Notes: generated from the sequence alone by a model not told the origin. A stretch of DNA of 64,000 bases from Hoeflea_A sp965216535 (GCA_965216535.1 OZ244175.1:372001-436000); one strand, 5' to 3'; shown: positions 18,240 through 26,713, counted from the stretch's first letter. Numbers and translations are program-made.

Positions 18240-19154
18240 ATGAATCTGCGACAACTGGAGGCGTTTCGGGCCACGATCGAGTCGGGATCGATTACCGGGG
18301 CGGCCGAGCTTCTGCACATCTCACAGCCGAGCGTCAGTCGGCTGATTGCCGACCTCGAGCGCTCGGTCGGATTCCCGCTGTTCCGGCGCGCCGGCCGAGG
18401 GCTTGCGGCGACCGTGGAGGCAAGACGCTTCTATCAGGCGGTGGAAAGCATGTTCATTGGCATCGACCGTTTGCAGGAGCTTGCCGGAACCATCCGGACC
18501 ACAGCCGGCGGCGTGGTTTCACTTGGGGTCATTCCGGCATTTTCGCAGATCGTCATGCCGGAAGTCGTCAGCGAACTTTATGCCGAGCGGCCCGATGTGC
18601 AGATCATGATCTATACGCGCAATACGCCGGCGATCGTCGATGCCGTGCGCATGCAACAGTTCGATCTTGGCCTCGTCGGACGTTCGCCGCCCTACGAGGG
18701 CGTGGAACTGCTCTATCGAACCTCGGTGCCCTATGTCTGCCTGATGCCGCAGGATCATCAGCTGGCAGAAGAGGAACGGCTCGACCTGGACTCGCTGGCG
18801 GGAACCGAAACCTTCGTGACCTTTGGCGGCGCCTATCCGGACGAGATGCTGGAGATAGATCATGCGCTCTCGGCGCGACTGCGGGATGGTTCGCGCCTCT
18901 CCGCTGCCAACATGCCAGTCGCCGCCGCGCTGGTACGCGGCACGCGGGCTCTGGCCATCGTCGACCCCTATTCGGCGCGCATAGCCGAACAGCTCGGTGG
19001 CGTTACAAGCCGGCCAATCGCGCAGGATCTCAAATACAATATCGCCGTCGTCACCCGCGGTCAGGACACTCTGTCCATGGAAGCCCGGCAGCTGGCCGAC
19101 CTGCTCGTCGACCTGCTCGAGGAGGGGCCGGAGTACTATAGAGTTTCTGAATGA
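18240..19154 (+). CDS. LysR family transcriptional regulator
   Basis: A 304-residue LysR regulator. The N-terminal winged HTH starts MNLRQLEAFRATIESGSITGA and includes ISQPSVSRLIADLERSVGFPLFRR; the periplasmic-binding-protein-like effector domain runs from about residue 90. The ATG at 18240 follows a GGCAGG-type ribosome site; an upstream frame extension is not family-like. It is transcribed in the same direction as, and 109 bp upstream of, the TRAP transporter genes. It is the obvious candidate activator of that transporter and possibly of the convergent catabolic trio. Confidence 0.9.
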   Translation: MNLRQLEAFRATIESGSITGAAELLHISQPSVSRLIADLERSVGFPLFRRAGRGLAATVEARRFYQAVESMFIGIDRLQELAGTIRTTAGGVVSLGVIPAFSQIVMPEVVSELYAERPDVQIMIYTRNTPAIVDAVRMQQFDLGLVGRSPPYEGVELLYRTSVPYVCLMPQDHQLAEEERLDLDSLAGTETFVTFGGAYPDEMLEIDHALSARLRDGSRLSAANMPVAAALVRGTRALAIVDPYSARIAEQLGGVTSRPIAQDLKYNIAVVTRGQDTLSMEARQLADLLVDLLEEGPEYYRVSE

Positions 19155-19263
19155 AAGGCAGAAACATTTCTATTTGTTCTATGGGTCCTCTGCCCATACC
19201 CTCCGTCGCAGGACCGATGAAAGGTGCGCCGGGTGCGCCGAATCGGTCAGGGAGGAACATGCC

Positions 19264-20292
19264 ATGACATATCGTCGCTCGCGTCGCTGGATTTCCGGCG
19301 CTTTCGCATCACTTGCCCTGACGGCCCTCGCCGCAACGGGCTTGCCGGACAAGGCCTCGGCGGATGAAATCGTCGCCAAGCTGTCGTTCCACTGGAGTCC
19401 CACTCACCACAGCGCGACCTACGCGCAGAAATATGCCGACGCGGTCAACGAGAGGGCCAAAGGCCGGCTTCGCATCGATGTCTTTCCTTCCGGCCAGCTG
19501 TTCGGCGTGCGCGAGGTTCTTGGAGCGGTGACCGCCGGTGCCGTCGAAATGGGCGGCATTCTTGGTGTCGTCAGCTTTCCGCCGATCAACAAGAACTACA
19601 ACATCGCCGTGCACCCCGGAATGTTCAGTTCCTACCAGCAGCAGCGGGACTTTTTCACCAATTCTGAAGCCGGCAAAGCGATCTGGGACGACCTGACCAG
19701 GAAGTCCAATACGAAGCTGTTGATGTTCGATCCGGTCGGACCGGTCATGACCTTCAGCGCCGCGCGCGAGCTGGACAGCGTCGCCTCGATGGAAGGACTG
19801 AAGGCGCGGGCCCTGTTCAAGGGCGAACGACCGCGTTGGAAGGCACTCGGCGCCAATACCGTGTCGCTGCCGACCGGCGAGGTCTATACGTCCCTGCAAA
19901 CCGGCATGATCGACACGATCAACAGCCCGCCCGGCAGCATCAAGGCCTACAGCTGGTGGGAGTATCTGAAATATGGCCAGTTGCCGTACCAGTCCTTTGC
20001 CGATGCCTATATCATGGCCAACAAGACCTGGTTCGACGGCTTGCCGGAAGACCTGCAGGCGTTGCTTCTGGAAGTCGGCATGGAGATCGGTGCACAATCG
20101 ACCGCCACCATCATGCAGGCCGGCGAAGAAACGCTGACGGAATTCCGCGAACGCGGCGGTGTCGTAACGATGCTCGATGGAGAAGCGAAGGCGGAGTTCG
20201 ATCGGCTGATGGAAGAAAAGGTGCTGCCGGAGATGACAGAGCTCATCGATGCCGAGGTGTTGCAGGCGGCCACCGCATTCACCCAGAACTGA
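19264..20292 (+). CDS. TRAP transporter solute-binding protein (DctP type)
   Basis: A 342-residue periplasmic binding protein for a carboxylate-type ligand. It has a signal peptide (RRSRRW, hydrophobic core, KASA-D) and the DctP landmarks FHWSPTHHSATYAQKYADAV, RLRIDVFPSGQLFG, the conserved arginine region KARALFKG, and SLPTGEVYTSLQTGMIDTIN. The Arg and the aligned Asn/Thr normally clamp a carboxylate. The start at 19264 has GGAGG about ten bases upstream. DctQ and DctM subunits follow, giving a complete tripartite importer. Confidence 0.92.
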   Translation: MTYRRSRRWISGAFASLALTALAATGLPDKASADEIVAKLSFHWSPTHHSATYAQKYADAVNERAKGRLRIDVFPSGQLFGVREVLGAVTAGAVEMGGILGVVSFPPINKNYNIAVHPGMFSSYQQQRDFFTNSEAGKAIWDDLTRKSNTKLLMFDPVGPVMTFSAARELDSVASMEGLKARALFKGERPRWKALGANTVSLPTGEVYTSLQTGMIDTINSPPGSIKAYSWWEYLKYGQLPYQSFADAYIMANKTWFDGLPEDLQALLLEVGMEIGAQSTATIMQAGEETLTEFRERGGVVTMLDGEAKAEFDRLMEEKVLPEMTELIDAEVLQAATAFTQN

Positions 20293-20359
20293 TGATCGGG
20301 ATGCCGCCGTTGGCCTGAACGCCGGCAGCGGCATCGATTTTCACCGGAGACCGCGCAAC

Positions 20360-20890
20360 ATGATAGAGACGGCCGCAGCGGTCTTGGGTCGGATCAACGA
20401 CCTGCTGGCAAAGGTGGCTTTTGCGCTCAGCACGGCCATTGTCTGCCTGATGGTGGCGGCGCTGTTTGCCAGTGCGCTCACCCGCTACATAACCGGTACC
20501 GGATACGACTGGCTGATCGAGCTGCCACCTATTCTCATTCCCTGGCTGGTCTTTCCCTTGCTTGGACCTCTCCTGCGATCGCAAGCGCATATCAGTGTCG
20601 ACGTTTTGCCGACGTTGCTGTCTTCCCGCAAGGGGCTTTTCCTGCGGCTTGCCTGCAATTGCATCGCGCTCGCAGCGGCCATCGGCTTCTTCATCGCCGG
20701 AACGGAGGCCGTCGAACTCTTCCGCATGCTCGGCCAGGTGGTTGAGCTCGAGATCGAGTTTCCCATCTGGTACATGTATCTCGCCTTTCCGGTCGGCTTC
20801 GCCATCCTGGCGAGCTTCGCGTTCGAACTCATTCTGCGCGATGTTCTTGCGCTGACGACCGCTGAAGCGCAAACGGTGCAGACGCCATGA
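20360..20890 (+). CDS. TRAP transporter small permease (DctQ type)
   Basis: A 176-residue protein with four predicted membrane helices, starting near residues 15-40 (LAKVAFALSTAIVCLMVAAL). It has the DctQ-type segment LLGPLLRSQAHISVDVL, the conserved region after the second helix. It lies 67 bp after the binding-protein gene and overlaps the large permease by ATGA. Together with DctM it forms the sodium-driven membrane part. Confidence 0.88.
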   Translation: MIETAAAVLGRINDLLAKVAFALSTAIVCLMVAALFASALTRYITGTGYDWLIELPPILIPWLVFPLLGPLLRSQAHISVDVLPTLLSSRKGLFLRLACNCIALAAAIGFFIAGTEAVELFRMLGQVVELEIEFPIWYMYLAFPVGFAILASFAFELILRDVLALTTAEAQTVQTP

Positions 20891-22155
20891 ACATCATGGC
20901 AATGGGCCTTTCGGTCGTGCTGCTGGCCATGGCGCTGCCGATCTTCCTGGTGTTCGGCATCGGCGGCGCGGTGTCGGCGATCGGCGCTTTGGGCCTGCCC
21001 TGGTCGACGCTGATCCAGGTTTCCTTTGGCTCGATGACCAAGCATGTGCTGGTTGCCGTACCGCTGTTCATTTTCGCCGGAATGGTGATGTTGCGCGGCG
21101 GCATTGCCACGCGACTTGTGCACATGACGATCGCTTTTGTTGGTCACTGGCCGGGTGGTCTGGGCATCGGCATGGTCATCGCCATGGGGTTTTTCGCCGC
21201 CTTCTGCGGCTCGATCCTGGCGGCGATCACGGCGGTCGGCACGATCATGATGCCGAAGATGATCGAGCAGGGATATCCGAAACCTTTTGTCATCGTGCTG
21301 GCGGCGTCTGCCGGCCTCCTCGAGGCCCTGATTCCGCCGTCCAATGCGGCTATCCTGTTCAGTGCGCTGACCAATGTTCCGGTGTCGAAGACCTTCGCCG
21401 CGGGCATCCTGCCGGGCTTTGTGCTCCTCTTCATGCTGGTTTTCCTGGTGGTCTGGCGCTGCCGCAACATCCGCAATCCAAAGCGCGCCAGCACGCGTGA
21501 GAAACTGATCGCTACCCGCGACGCATTGCCCGGGTTGATCACGCCGGTCGTTATTCTCGGCGGCATCTATGCCGGCCTGATGACACCGTCAGAAACCGCG
21601 GCCGTTGCCGGTGTCTGGGCAATCCTCATCGGCTTTTTCGTCTATCGCGAGCTGACCATCTCGGCTCTGATCGAATGCGCCCGCCAGACGGCCGCGGTGA
21701 CGGCGACGATATTTGCAATTATCGCCATGGCGACCTTCCTGTCGGTGGTTCTGACCTATGCGAAGGTACCGCAGGCGATCATCGACTACTTCACCGTCTT
21801 CGGTGATACGCCGCTGATGTTCTGGCTCGCCGTCGCCGTGATCTGCCTGATCTTGGGCACGTTCATGGAGATCGTGCCGGTGTTCTACCTCACCGTGCCG
21901 ATCTTCGCCGCCATCTGCCTGACCCTGAGGCTTGATATCCTGCATCTCTATGTCGTGTTCGTCGCCTTTGCCGGCATCGGCATGATCACGCCGCCGGTCT
22001 GCGTCGGCGTTTACACCTCGGCCGGTGTGCTGGACGAAAGCGCCGACCAGGCCTTTCGCGAGGTGCCGCTGTTCGTCGCAGTCGGCGTCGTCTACGGCCT
22101 GCTGATGATCGCCTTCCCGACAGCTGCCACCTGGTTGCCGACCGTCCTGCGGTGA
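20887..22155 (+). CDS. TRAP transporter large permease (DctM type)
   Basis: A 422-residue polytopic permease of the DctM family, close to the usual length, with about twelve helices. Landmarks include LVAVPLFIFAGMVMLRGGI, FCGSILAAITAVGTIMMPKM, the LIPPSNAAILFSALTNVPVSKTF segment and the late FAGIGMITPPVCVGVYTSAG loop. It overlaps DctQ by ATGA. Its 3' end is followed 29 bp later by a MITE-like element that separates it from the convergent hydroxyisourate-hydrolase-like gene. Confidence 0.92.
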   Translation: MNIMAMGLSVVLLAMALPIFLVFGIGGAVSAIGALGLPWSTLIQVSFGSMTKHVLVAVPLFIFAGMVMLRGGIATRLVHMTIAFVGHWPGGLGIGMVIAMGFFAAFCGSILAAITAVGTIMMPKMIEQGYPKPFVIVLAASAGLLEALIPPSNAAILFSALTNVPVSKTFAAGILPGFVLLFMLVFLVVWRCRNIRNPKRASTREKLIATRDALPGLITPVVILGGIYAGLMTPSETAAVAGVWAILIGFFVYRELTISALIECARQTAAVTATIFAIIAMATFLSVVLTYAKVPQAIIDYFTVFGDTPLMFWLAVAVICLILGTFMEIVPVFYLTVPIFAAICLTLRLDILHLYVVFVAFAGIGMITPPVCVGVYTSAGVLDESADQAFREVPLFVAVGVVYGLLMIAFPTAATWLPTVLR

Positions 22156-22184
22156 TGGGATGACGATGCGTTGTGGCTGACGCT

Positions 22185-22455
22185 TAGAGCAAAGGGCGAT
22201 AAGTTTGGATCATTTGATGGCTGCAGATCGGCTCCACTCGGCAAGGCGCGTCGCGCAGCGCGATGTTGTGCATCGAGCAAGCGGCGCAACGCAGCCGATG
22301 GGCCGATATGCAGCCACCCTTCGGGCCGGGCGCTTTTGGCCCCTGGCGTCGTTGGCTTGCACTTGTGGTGGGGTGGCACCACGGCGGGCAATCCGCCTAG
22401 CCAGAGACCAAAATCGCCGCGGTCAAATGGTGCAAACTTATCGCCCTTTGCTCTA
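22185..22455. mobile_element. 271-bp MITE-like element with 33-bp terminal inverted repeats
   Basis: The left end (22185-22217) begins TAGAGCAAAGGGCGATAA and is matched inverted at 22423-22455 with two mismatches in 33 bases. Both ends terminate in TA, consistent with TA target duplication by an IS630/mariner-type transposase, but no transposase is encoded. Inside, a second inverted repeat pairs 22218-22232 with 22302-22316 (one mismatch in 15), and GTGGTG/CACCAC and GGCGG/CCGCC stems lie in the right half, so the transcript would fold strongly. The right end supplies the TAG stop codon of the adjacent uraH-like gene. It may also act as a terminator between convergent operons. Confidence 0.75.
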
Positions 22456-22809
22456 GTTGGACCACCAGACCGAGTAGCCGTTGGGCGCCAGAATAAGCGG
22501 AACGTGGTACCCGGCCTCGGGGTCCGACATCTGAAGGCGGATCACGATCTCGCGAATCGGTTTGAGACCGCCAGGCTGTTGCCCGGTTGATTCGAAATAG
22601 GCGCCAACAGCGAAAACCAGCTCGAAGACCGTATCCGGACCTATAGCCGCCGCATCGATGGTCTCTCGCAGGCGGCCGCCTTCATCGGTGATGGTGGAAA
22701 ATACTCTGGTTCGCTTGTCGGACGGCAGGACGCTGTAAAGGGCAACAGCGACGCCAGCAGCGTGGGTTCCGTCGACGGCGTTCAGAGTATGAGATGTCAG
22801 TATCGCCAT
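22453..22809 (-). CDS. hydroxyisourate-hydrolase-like (transthyretin-fold) protein
   Basis: A 118-residue protein of the transthyretin/HIU-hydrolase family. Predicted catalytic positions His7 (LTSHTLN), Arg46 (GGRLRE) and His102 (YHVPL) are all present. The invariant C-terminal YRGS tetrapeptide of true HIU hydrolases is replaced: the protein ends GYSVWWSN. Length is normal, so this is substitution rather than truncation, but the stop codon lies inside the terminal repeat of the adjacent mobile element. It overlaps the ThDP enzyme by one base. Its neighbours are not uricase or OHCU decarboxylase, so a urate role is doubtful; hydrolysis of another lactone or lactam is an inference. Confidence 0.75.
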   Translation of the reverse strand: MAILTSHTLNAVDGTHAAGVAVALYSVLPSDKRTRVFSTITDEGGRLRETIDAAAIGPDTVFELVFAVGAYFESTGQQPGGLKPIREIVIRLQMSDPEAGYHVPLILAPNGYSVWWSN

Positions 22810-24554
22810 TACTCGATTGACGCCTTGTCGCGCTTGTTGGTGGTGGCAAGCACGATGGGACTGATGACGCCCTTGGCCTTGACGTTGACGCAGGCCGGCT
22901 TGCCGCTGGCCAGCGCCCGCTGCAAGGCCGGCGCGAGCTGATCGCGGGTTTCGACAAGCTCGCCATAGCCGCCCAGACCCTCGAACAGCGTGTGGAAGGG
23001 AATGTCACGGAAATCCGTGGCGAAGTGGGTGCCGCTTTCGAACAACCGTTCCTGTTGCTGGGAGATGCAGTCGAGGCCACCATTGTTGTCGATAACGACG
23101 ACGATGGGTGTCTTTTCCTGAAACGCCGCCTCGATGCCCAAGCCACCGGACAGGAATGCGCCGTCGCCCGAGATCAACACCACATTGCTGTCCGGGTGGG
23201 TGTTCTTGGCCGACAGAGCAAAGGAAACGCCGACGCCGAGCAGGCTGTAGGCTCCCGGATGCAGGATGCCGGCCAGTTGCTGTCCTTGCCAGCCGGCCAG
23301 GTTGACTGCGATTTCCGACCAGAAATGGGTGTTGCCGCCATCGAAGACGAGCCAGTCGTCCTTGCCGAGCGCCGCGTTGACGTCGAGCGCCAGCTGCAAC
23401 GGGTGGATCTTGCCGCCGGTGGCCTTGGCGGCCTCGGTATCTGATTTCAGTTCGGAAAGCGTCTGTTCTACCCATGCGGCGCGCTTCAGCCGGTTGGTTT
23501 CGAACCAGTCGGCGTCTCCGGACCAGCCTGAGGTCCCGGCGAAGTCGGCCAGCGCGTCGAGAAACGCACCGGGATCGCTGAGCAGCACGTGGTCGGCGGC
23601 GCGGTTGTACTCGGTCTCCTCGTGCGAGCCGTTGATGCAGACCAGCGTCGTGGTTTCCGGAAACAGCGGCGGATTGCCGAAATTCATCTGGTTGTCGAGC
23701 CGACCGCCCAGCATCAAAACGACGTCGGCCTCCTGCAACGCGAACTTCGACGGCGGATACTGGTGGACGTCGGCAAGCCCCATATAGGCCTCGCATTCCT
23801 CGCCCATGAGCTTCTGGTGATAGGGCACGTTGAAGACCGGGATGCGCAGCGCATGCGCCACCTGCTCCAGCTTCTTTTCATTGCCGGACCACCAGACGCC
23901 ATGCCCGCCCACGAGCACCGGGCGCCTGGCTGCGCCGACCACTTGCCGCAGCAGCGGCTCGAGATCGCGCGGGTCCGGCCAAGCCCTGGGAGTGGGATTG
24001 GCATCTCGAACAAAGGGGCGTTCCTCACGCCCGGCATCCTCGTCGAACGACGAGAACATGATGTCGACGGGAATGCTCAGATGAACCGGACCGGGATAGC
24101 CGCTCAGGGCCGTCTTCCAGGCGCGATCGACAAACTCGCCGATGCGCGTCCCGTCGGTGACGCTTACCGAGTATTTGGTCAGCGGCGCGGCAATTGCGAC
24201 GTCGTCGATCTCCTTGAAACCGCCGGAACCCTGACGTTTGAGCGTGCTCGAACCGGTGACGAAAATGACCGGCGAGCGCTCGCCCCAGGCCTCCATCATC
24301 GCTGGCACCGCATTGGCGAAGCCCTCCGGTCCGACCAGGCAGACAGCCGGCTTGCGGGTGATGCGGGCGTGACCGTCGGCAAGGTGGCCGGCGATCTGTT
24401 CATGCGGACAGTTGATCACCGGTATCTGACATTCCATGAAGCCTTCCAGCGCCGGATTGCAGAATCCGCCGGCCAGTGTGAAGACATGCTCGACACCTTT
24501 TTCATGCAGGGCCCGGGCCAGAAGGTTGCCACCTCGGATGCGTCTTTTGCTCAT
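22809..24554 (-). CDS. thiamine-diphosphate-dependent enzyme (acetolactate-synthase-like)
   Basis: A 581-residue ThDP enzyme with the three-domain order PYR (1-175), central (200-330) and PP (385-555). The catalytic Glu lies in PHEQIAGHLADGHAR (about residue 52), and the ThDP/Mg motif is GDGAFLSGGLG followed by VVVIDNNGG. The family includes acetolactate synthase, oxalyl-CoA decarboxylase, glyoxylate carboligase and 2-hydroxyacyl-CoA lyase; sequence alone does not decide among them. Being cotranscribed with an FMN 2-hydroxyacid oxidase, it probably decarboxylates or condenses the 2-oxoacid that enzyme makes. Overlaps FMN gene stop by ATGA. Confidence 0.85.
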   Translation of the reverse strand: MSKRRIRGGNLLARALHEKGVEHVFTLAGGFCNPALEGFMECQIPVINCPHEQIAGHLADGHARITRKPAVCLVGPEGFANAVPAMMEAWGERSPVIFVTGSSTLKRQGSGGFKEIDDVAIAAPLTKYSVSVTDGTRIGEFVDRAWKTALSGYPGPVHLSIPVDIMFSSFDEDAGREERPFVRDANPTPRAWPDPRDLEPLLRQVVGAARRPVLVGGHGVWWSGNEKKLEQVAHALRIPVFNVPYHQKLMGEECEAYMGLADVHQYPPSKFALQEADVVLMLGGRLDNQMNFGNPPLFPETTTLVCINGSHEETEYNRAADHVLLSDPGAFLDALADFAGTSGWSGDADWFETNRLKRAAWVEQTLSELKSDTEAAKATGGKIHPLQLALDVNAALGKDDWLVFDGGNTHFWSEIAVNLAGWQGQQLAGILHPGAYSLLGVGVSFALSAKNTHPDSNVVLISGDGAFLSGGLGIEAAFQEKTPIVVVIDNNGGLDCISQQQERLFESGTHFATDFRDIPFHTLFEGLGGYGELVETRDQLAPALQRALASGKPACVNVKAKGVISPIVLATTNKRDKASIE

Positions 24555-25672
24555 CGGTTGTCTGCTTTCTTCAGGGGAACGAGGACCTCTGGTTCCGGGT
24601 CCATCTGTGCCGGTTCGTCCGCCGGTTCAGCGAGAACGGTGCTGTCGATGTCGGCTATCCTGCGCCGCCCGATCTGCGCCATTGCGACGCCGATATCGTC
24701 GGCGATGCAGTCGATCAGTCGCGCTAGGCCAGGAGCGCCGCCAGCGCCGATCGCATAGAGGATTGGCCGACCGAGCATGACGAAATCGGCGCCCAACGCC
24801 AGCGCCTTGACGATGTCCTCGCCGCCGCGCAGCCCGCTGTCGAACAGCAGCGGGTAATCCGGTCCTACGGCGGCGCGGATCTGCGGCAGCGCCTGAATTG
24901 CCGGTGGGGCGCTGTCGAGCTGGCGGCCGCCATGGTTGGAAACATAAACGGCATCGGCGCCCGCATCGCGGATGCGCACCGCATCTTCAGCCGACATCAC
25001 GCCCTTGACCACCAGCCGGCCGGTCCAGCGTGCGCGCAACTGGTCGAGAAACGTCCAGTCGATGCCGCCGCGGCTTTCGCCGCGCTCGAACTCCCGTCCG
25101 GCGGTCTCGAAGTTCATCGGCAGGGGCGGGCCGGCGACCAGGGTCGAGAGCGACCAGTGCGGATGCAGGGCAAAGTCGAGGACCTGTTTGGCGCCCATGC
25201 GAAAGGGTACCTTGAAGCCGTTTTTCAGATCGCGGATGCGTCGCGAGATCTGCGGTGTGTCGACGGTCAGCACCAGGACCCGGTAACCGGCATTGGCGGC
25301 ACGATCGACGAGATTGAAAGCGGCTTCGCGGCTTTGTCCGACATAAAGCTGGAACCAGGCGCGCTCGCCGGCCAGGGCTGCCATGTCTTCCAGCGAGGTC
25401 GAGGCGGCGGAGGAGGCGCATAAAGGGATGCCGCGTTTCGCCGACTCCGATGCCAACATCCTGTCGGCGTCCGGCCAAACGAGGTTGCACATGCCCATGG
25501 GGGCAATTCCAAAAGGCAAGCCGAAGCTCTCGCCAAACACATCAGTCGCAAGGTGTCGGCCCTCGACATTTTCGAGAACGCGCGGCTGCAGCTTGATCTG
25601 TTCGAAGGCCGACATGTTCTGTTTGGCGGCTATTTCCTCGCCGGTGGCTCCGTCCACGAAATCGAACATCAT
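24551..25672 (-). CDS. FMN-dependent 2-hydroxyacid oxidase/dehydrogenase (LldD type)
   Basis: At least 373 residues of an FMN-dependent alpha-hydroxyacid dehydrogenase (lactate, glycolate and mandelate oxidase family). It shows GMCNLVWPDADR near the N-terminus, the substrate-binding WFQLYV strand, VKGVMSAEDAVRIRDAG with the FMN Lys, and the catalytic His/Arg motif VSNHGGRQLD. The first ATG (25672) begins inside the conserved N-terminal motif: the in-frame codons just upstream read LARRRLPR, as family members do before MxFDFVDG. No ATG, GTG or TTG exists in that upstream frame back to the stop at 25829-25831. The real start may be a rare codon, or the gene may be 5'-damaged. Confidence 0.82.
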   Translation of the reverse strand: MMFDFVDGATGEEIAAKQNMSAFEQIKLQPRVLENVEGRHLATDVFGESFGLPFGIAPMGMCNLVWPDADRMLASESAKRGIPLCASSAASTSLEDMAALAGERAWFQLYVGQSREAAFNLVDRAANAGYRVLVLTVDTPQISRRIRDLKNGFKVPFRMGAKQVLDFALHPHWSLSTLVAGPPLPMNFETAGREFERGESRGGIDWTFLDQLRARWTGRLVVKGVMSAEDAVRIRDAGADAVYVSNHGGRQLDSAPPAIQALPQIRAAVGPDYPLLFDSGLRGGEDIVKALALGADFVMLGRPILYAIGAGGAPGLARLIDCIADDIGVAMAQIGRRRIADIDSTVLAEPADEPAQMDPEPEVLVPLKKADNR

Positions 25673-26023
25673 GCGAGGCAGTCGGCGACGAGCCAGGAGA
25701 CGCGCGTCGCTGGCACGGTGGATGCGCTCAGCTAGCCGTCGATGTAAGTATCCACCGCCTGAAATTGCGCTGCTCCGGTCCCTGATTCCTGGTGCCGAAA
25801 GCGGCTTGCCACCGGCACTGGCGGCAAGCTAAGCGCAATGGGATAGATAGCACAAATCGATTTATTTGCCGGATTCATCCAGATTTTCTATGTGAACGAA
25901 TCTTTGGTTGAAAGCGCCACCGGCGGTTGGAGAGAACCCCGAACCGCCGGTGACTTCCGGCCCGTCACCATCCTGCCGGGCCGAATGGCAGGCGCCCCGG
26001 TGAGGCGAGCGCATTGAAATCGC
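25673..26023. other. 351-bp region between FMN oxidase and deiodinase-like genes
   Basis: The first roughly 60 bases continue the reading frame of the FMN oxidase and look like its N-terminal coding sequence (up to the in-frame stop at 25829-25831). Beyond that is an AT-richer stretch at about 25840-25910, likely holding the promoter for the minus-strand oxidase/ThDP/uraH-like operon, then two hairpins (25918-25983). No other gene is supported. Confidence 0.5.
25918..25983 (-). terminator. tandem hairpins downstream of the deiodinase-like gene
   Basis: Arms CACCGGCGGTT (25918-25928) and AACCGCCGGTG (25942-25952) pair perfectly over 11 bases around a 13-base loop. A second stem pairs CGGCCCG (25958-25964) with CGGGCCG (25977-25983). 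They follow the minus-strand nitroreductase-family gene by about 40 bases. There is no clear U-tract, so they could be a transcript-end stabiliser rather than an intrinsic terminator. Confidence 0.45.
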
Positions 26024-26713
26024 TTACCGAACCGTCAGGATTTCGTCGAGCGGTTTCTTGATCTTGGCGACCGCCGGTACAGTCGCGTCTTCAGCCGGAT
26101 GGCCGACGGCGAGGATCATCACGGGCTTGTCCGATTCCGGCCGGTCCAGTAGGCCGTTGAGAAAGCGCATCGGATTGGGCGTGTGGGTCAGCGCAGTCAA
26201 ACCGGCATGATGCAGCGCGGCTATCAGGAAACCGGTGGCGATGCCGACGCTCTCTGGGACGTAGTAATTCTTGTAGCGCGTGCCGTCGTCGAGCACGCCG
26301 TAGCGCTGGGCGAAGATGACGATCAGCCAGGGGGCGATATCGAGATGCGGCTTCGAGCCATCCGTGCCGATGGGCTCCAGCGCTTTCAGCCACTCTTCCC
26401 CGGCGCCGCCGGCGTAGAAGCGATCCTCTTCCTTCTCAGCCTCTTCGCGAATGCGATGCTTCAGGTCCGGTTGGGACACGGCCACAAAATGCCAGGGCTG
26501 GTGATTGGCGCCGCTGGGTGCGGTTCCGGCTGTCGCGATGCAGCGTTCGATGACGTCAAGCGGCACCGGACGGTCGGAAAACTGCCGGACCGTGTGGCGT
26601 CGGCGCATGCGGTCGTAAAACAGTTCGGCGGCCGCCCGCATGGCTTCGTCTGTCAGGTCCTGCCGATCCGGCAGGGGAAGCGGCTCATAGTTCAGATTTT
26701 CTCGCGCAAACAT
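26024..26713 (-). CDS. nitroreductase-family protein, probable halotyrosine (iodotyrosine) dehalogenase
   Basis: A 229-residue FMN flavoprotein. The FMN-binding RRRHTVRQF (38-46) and APSGANHQPWHFV segments place it in the nitroreductase fold. It closely follows iodotyrosine deiodinase: the active-site lid residues Glu96, Tyr100 and Lys121 keep the Glu-x3-Tyr-x20-Lys spacing of human IYD (157, 161, 182), and the TP(N) loop, YPSKEATVP-like GHPAEDATVP and C-terminal KKPLDEIL motifs are also shared. It should remove iodide, bromide or chloride from halotyrosines using reduced FMN. It is monocistronic and diverges from the SulP transporter. Confidence 0.8.
   Translation of the reverse strand: MFARENLNYEPLPLPDRQDLTDEAMRAAAELFYDRMRRRHTVRQFSDRPVPLDVIERCIATAGTAPSGANHQPWHFVAVSQPDLKHRIREEAEKEEDRFYAGGAGEEWLKALEPIGTDGSKPHLDIAPWLIVIFAQRYGVLDDGTRYKNYYVPESVGIATGFLIAALHHAGLTALTHTPNPMRFLNGLLDRPESDKPVMILAVGHPAEDATVPAVAKIKKPLDEILTVR

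Noticed and set aside
22171..22590. Small open frames within the MITE-like element and uraH-like region
   Set aside because: They span the inverted repeats and antisense strand, with no family pattern; they are products of the element's composition.
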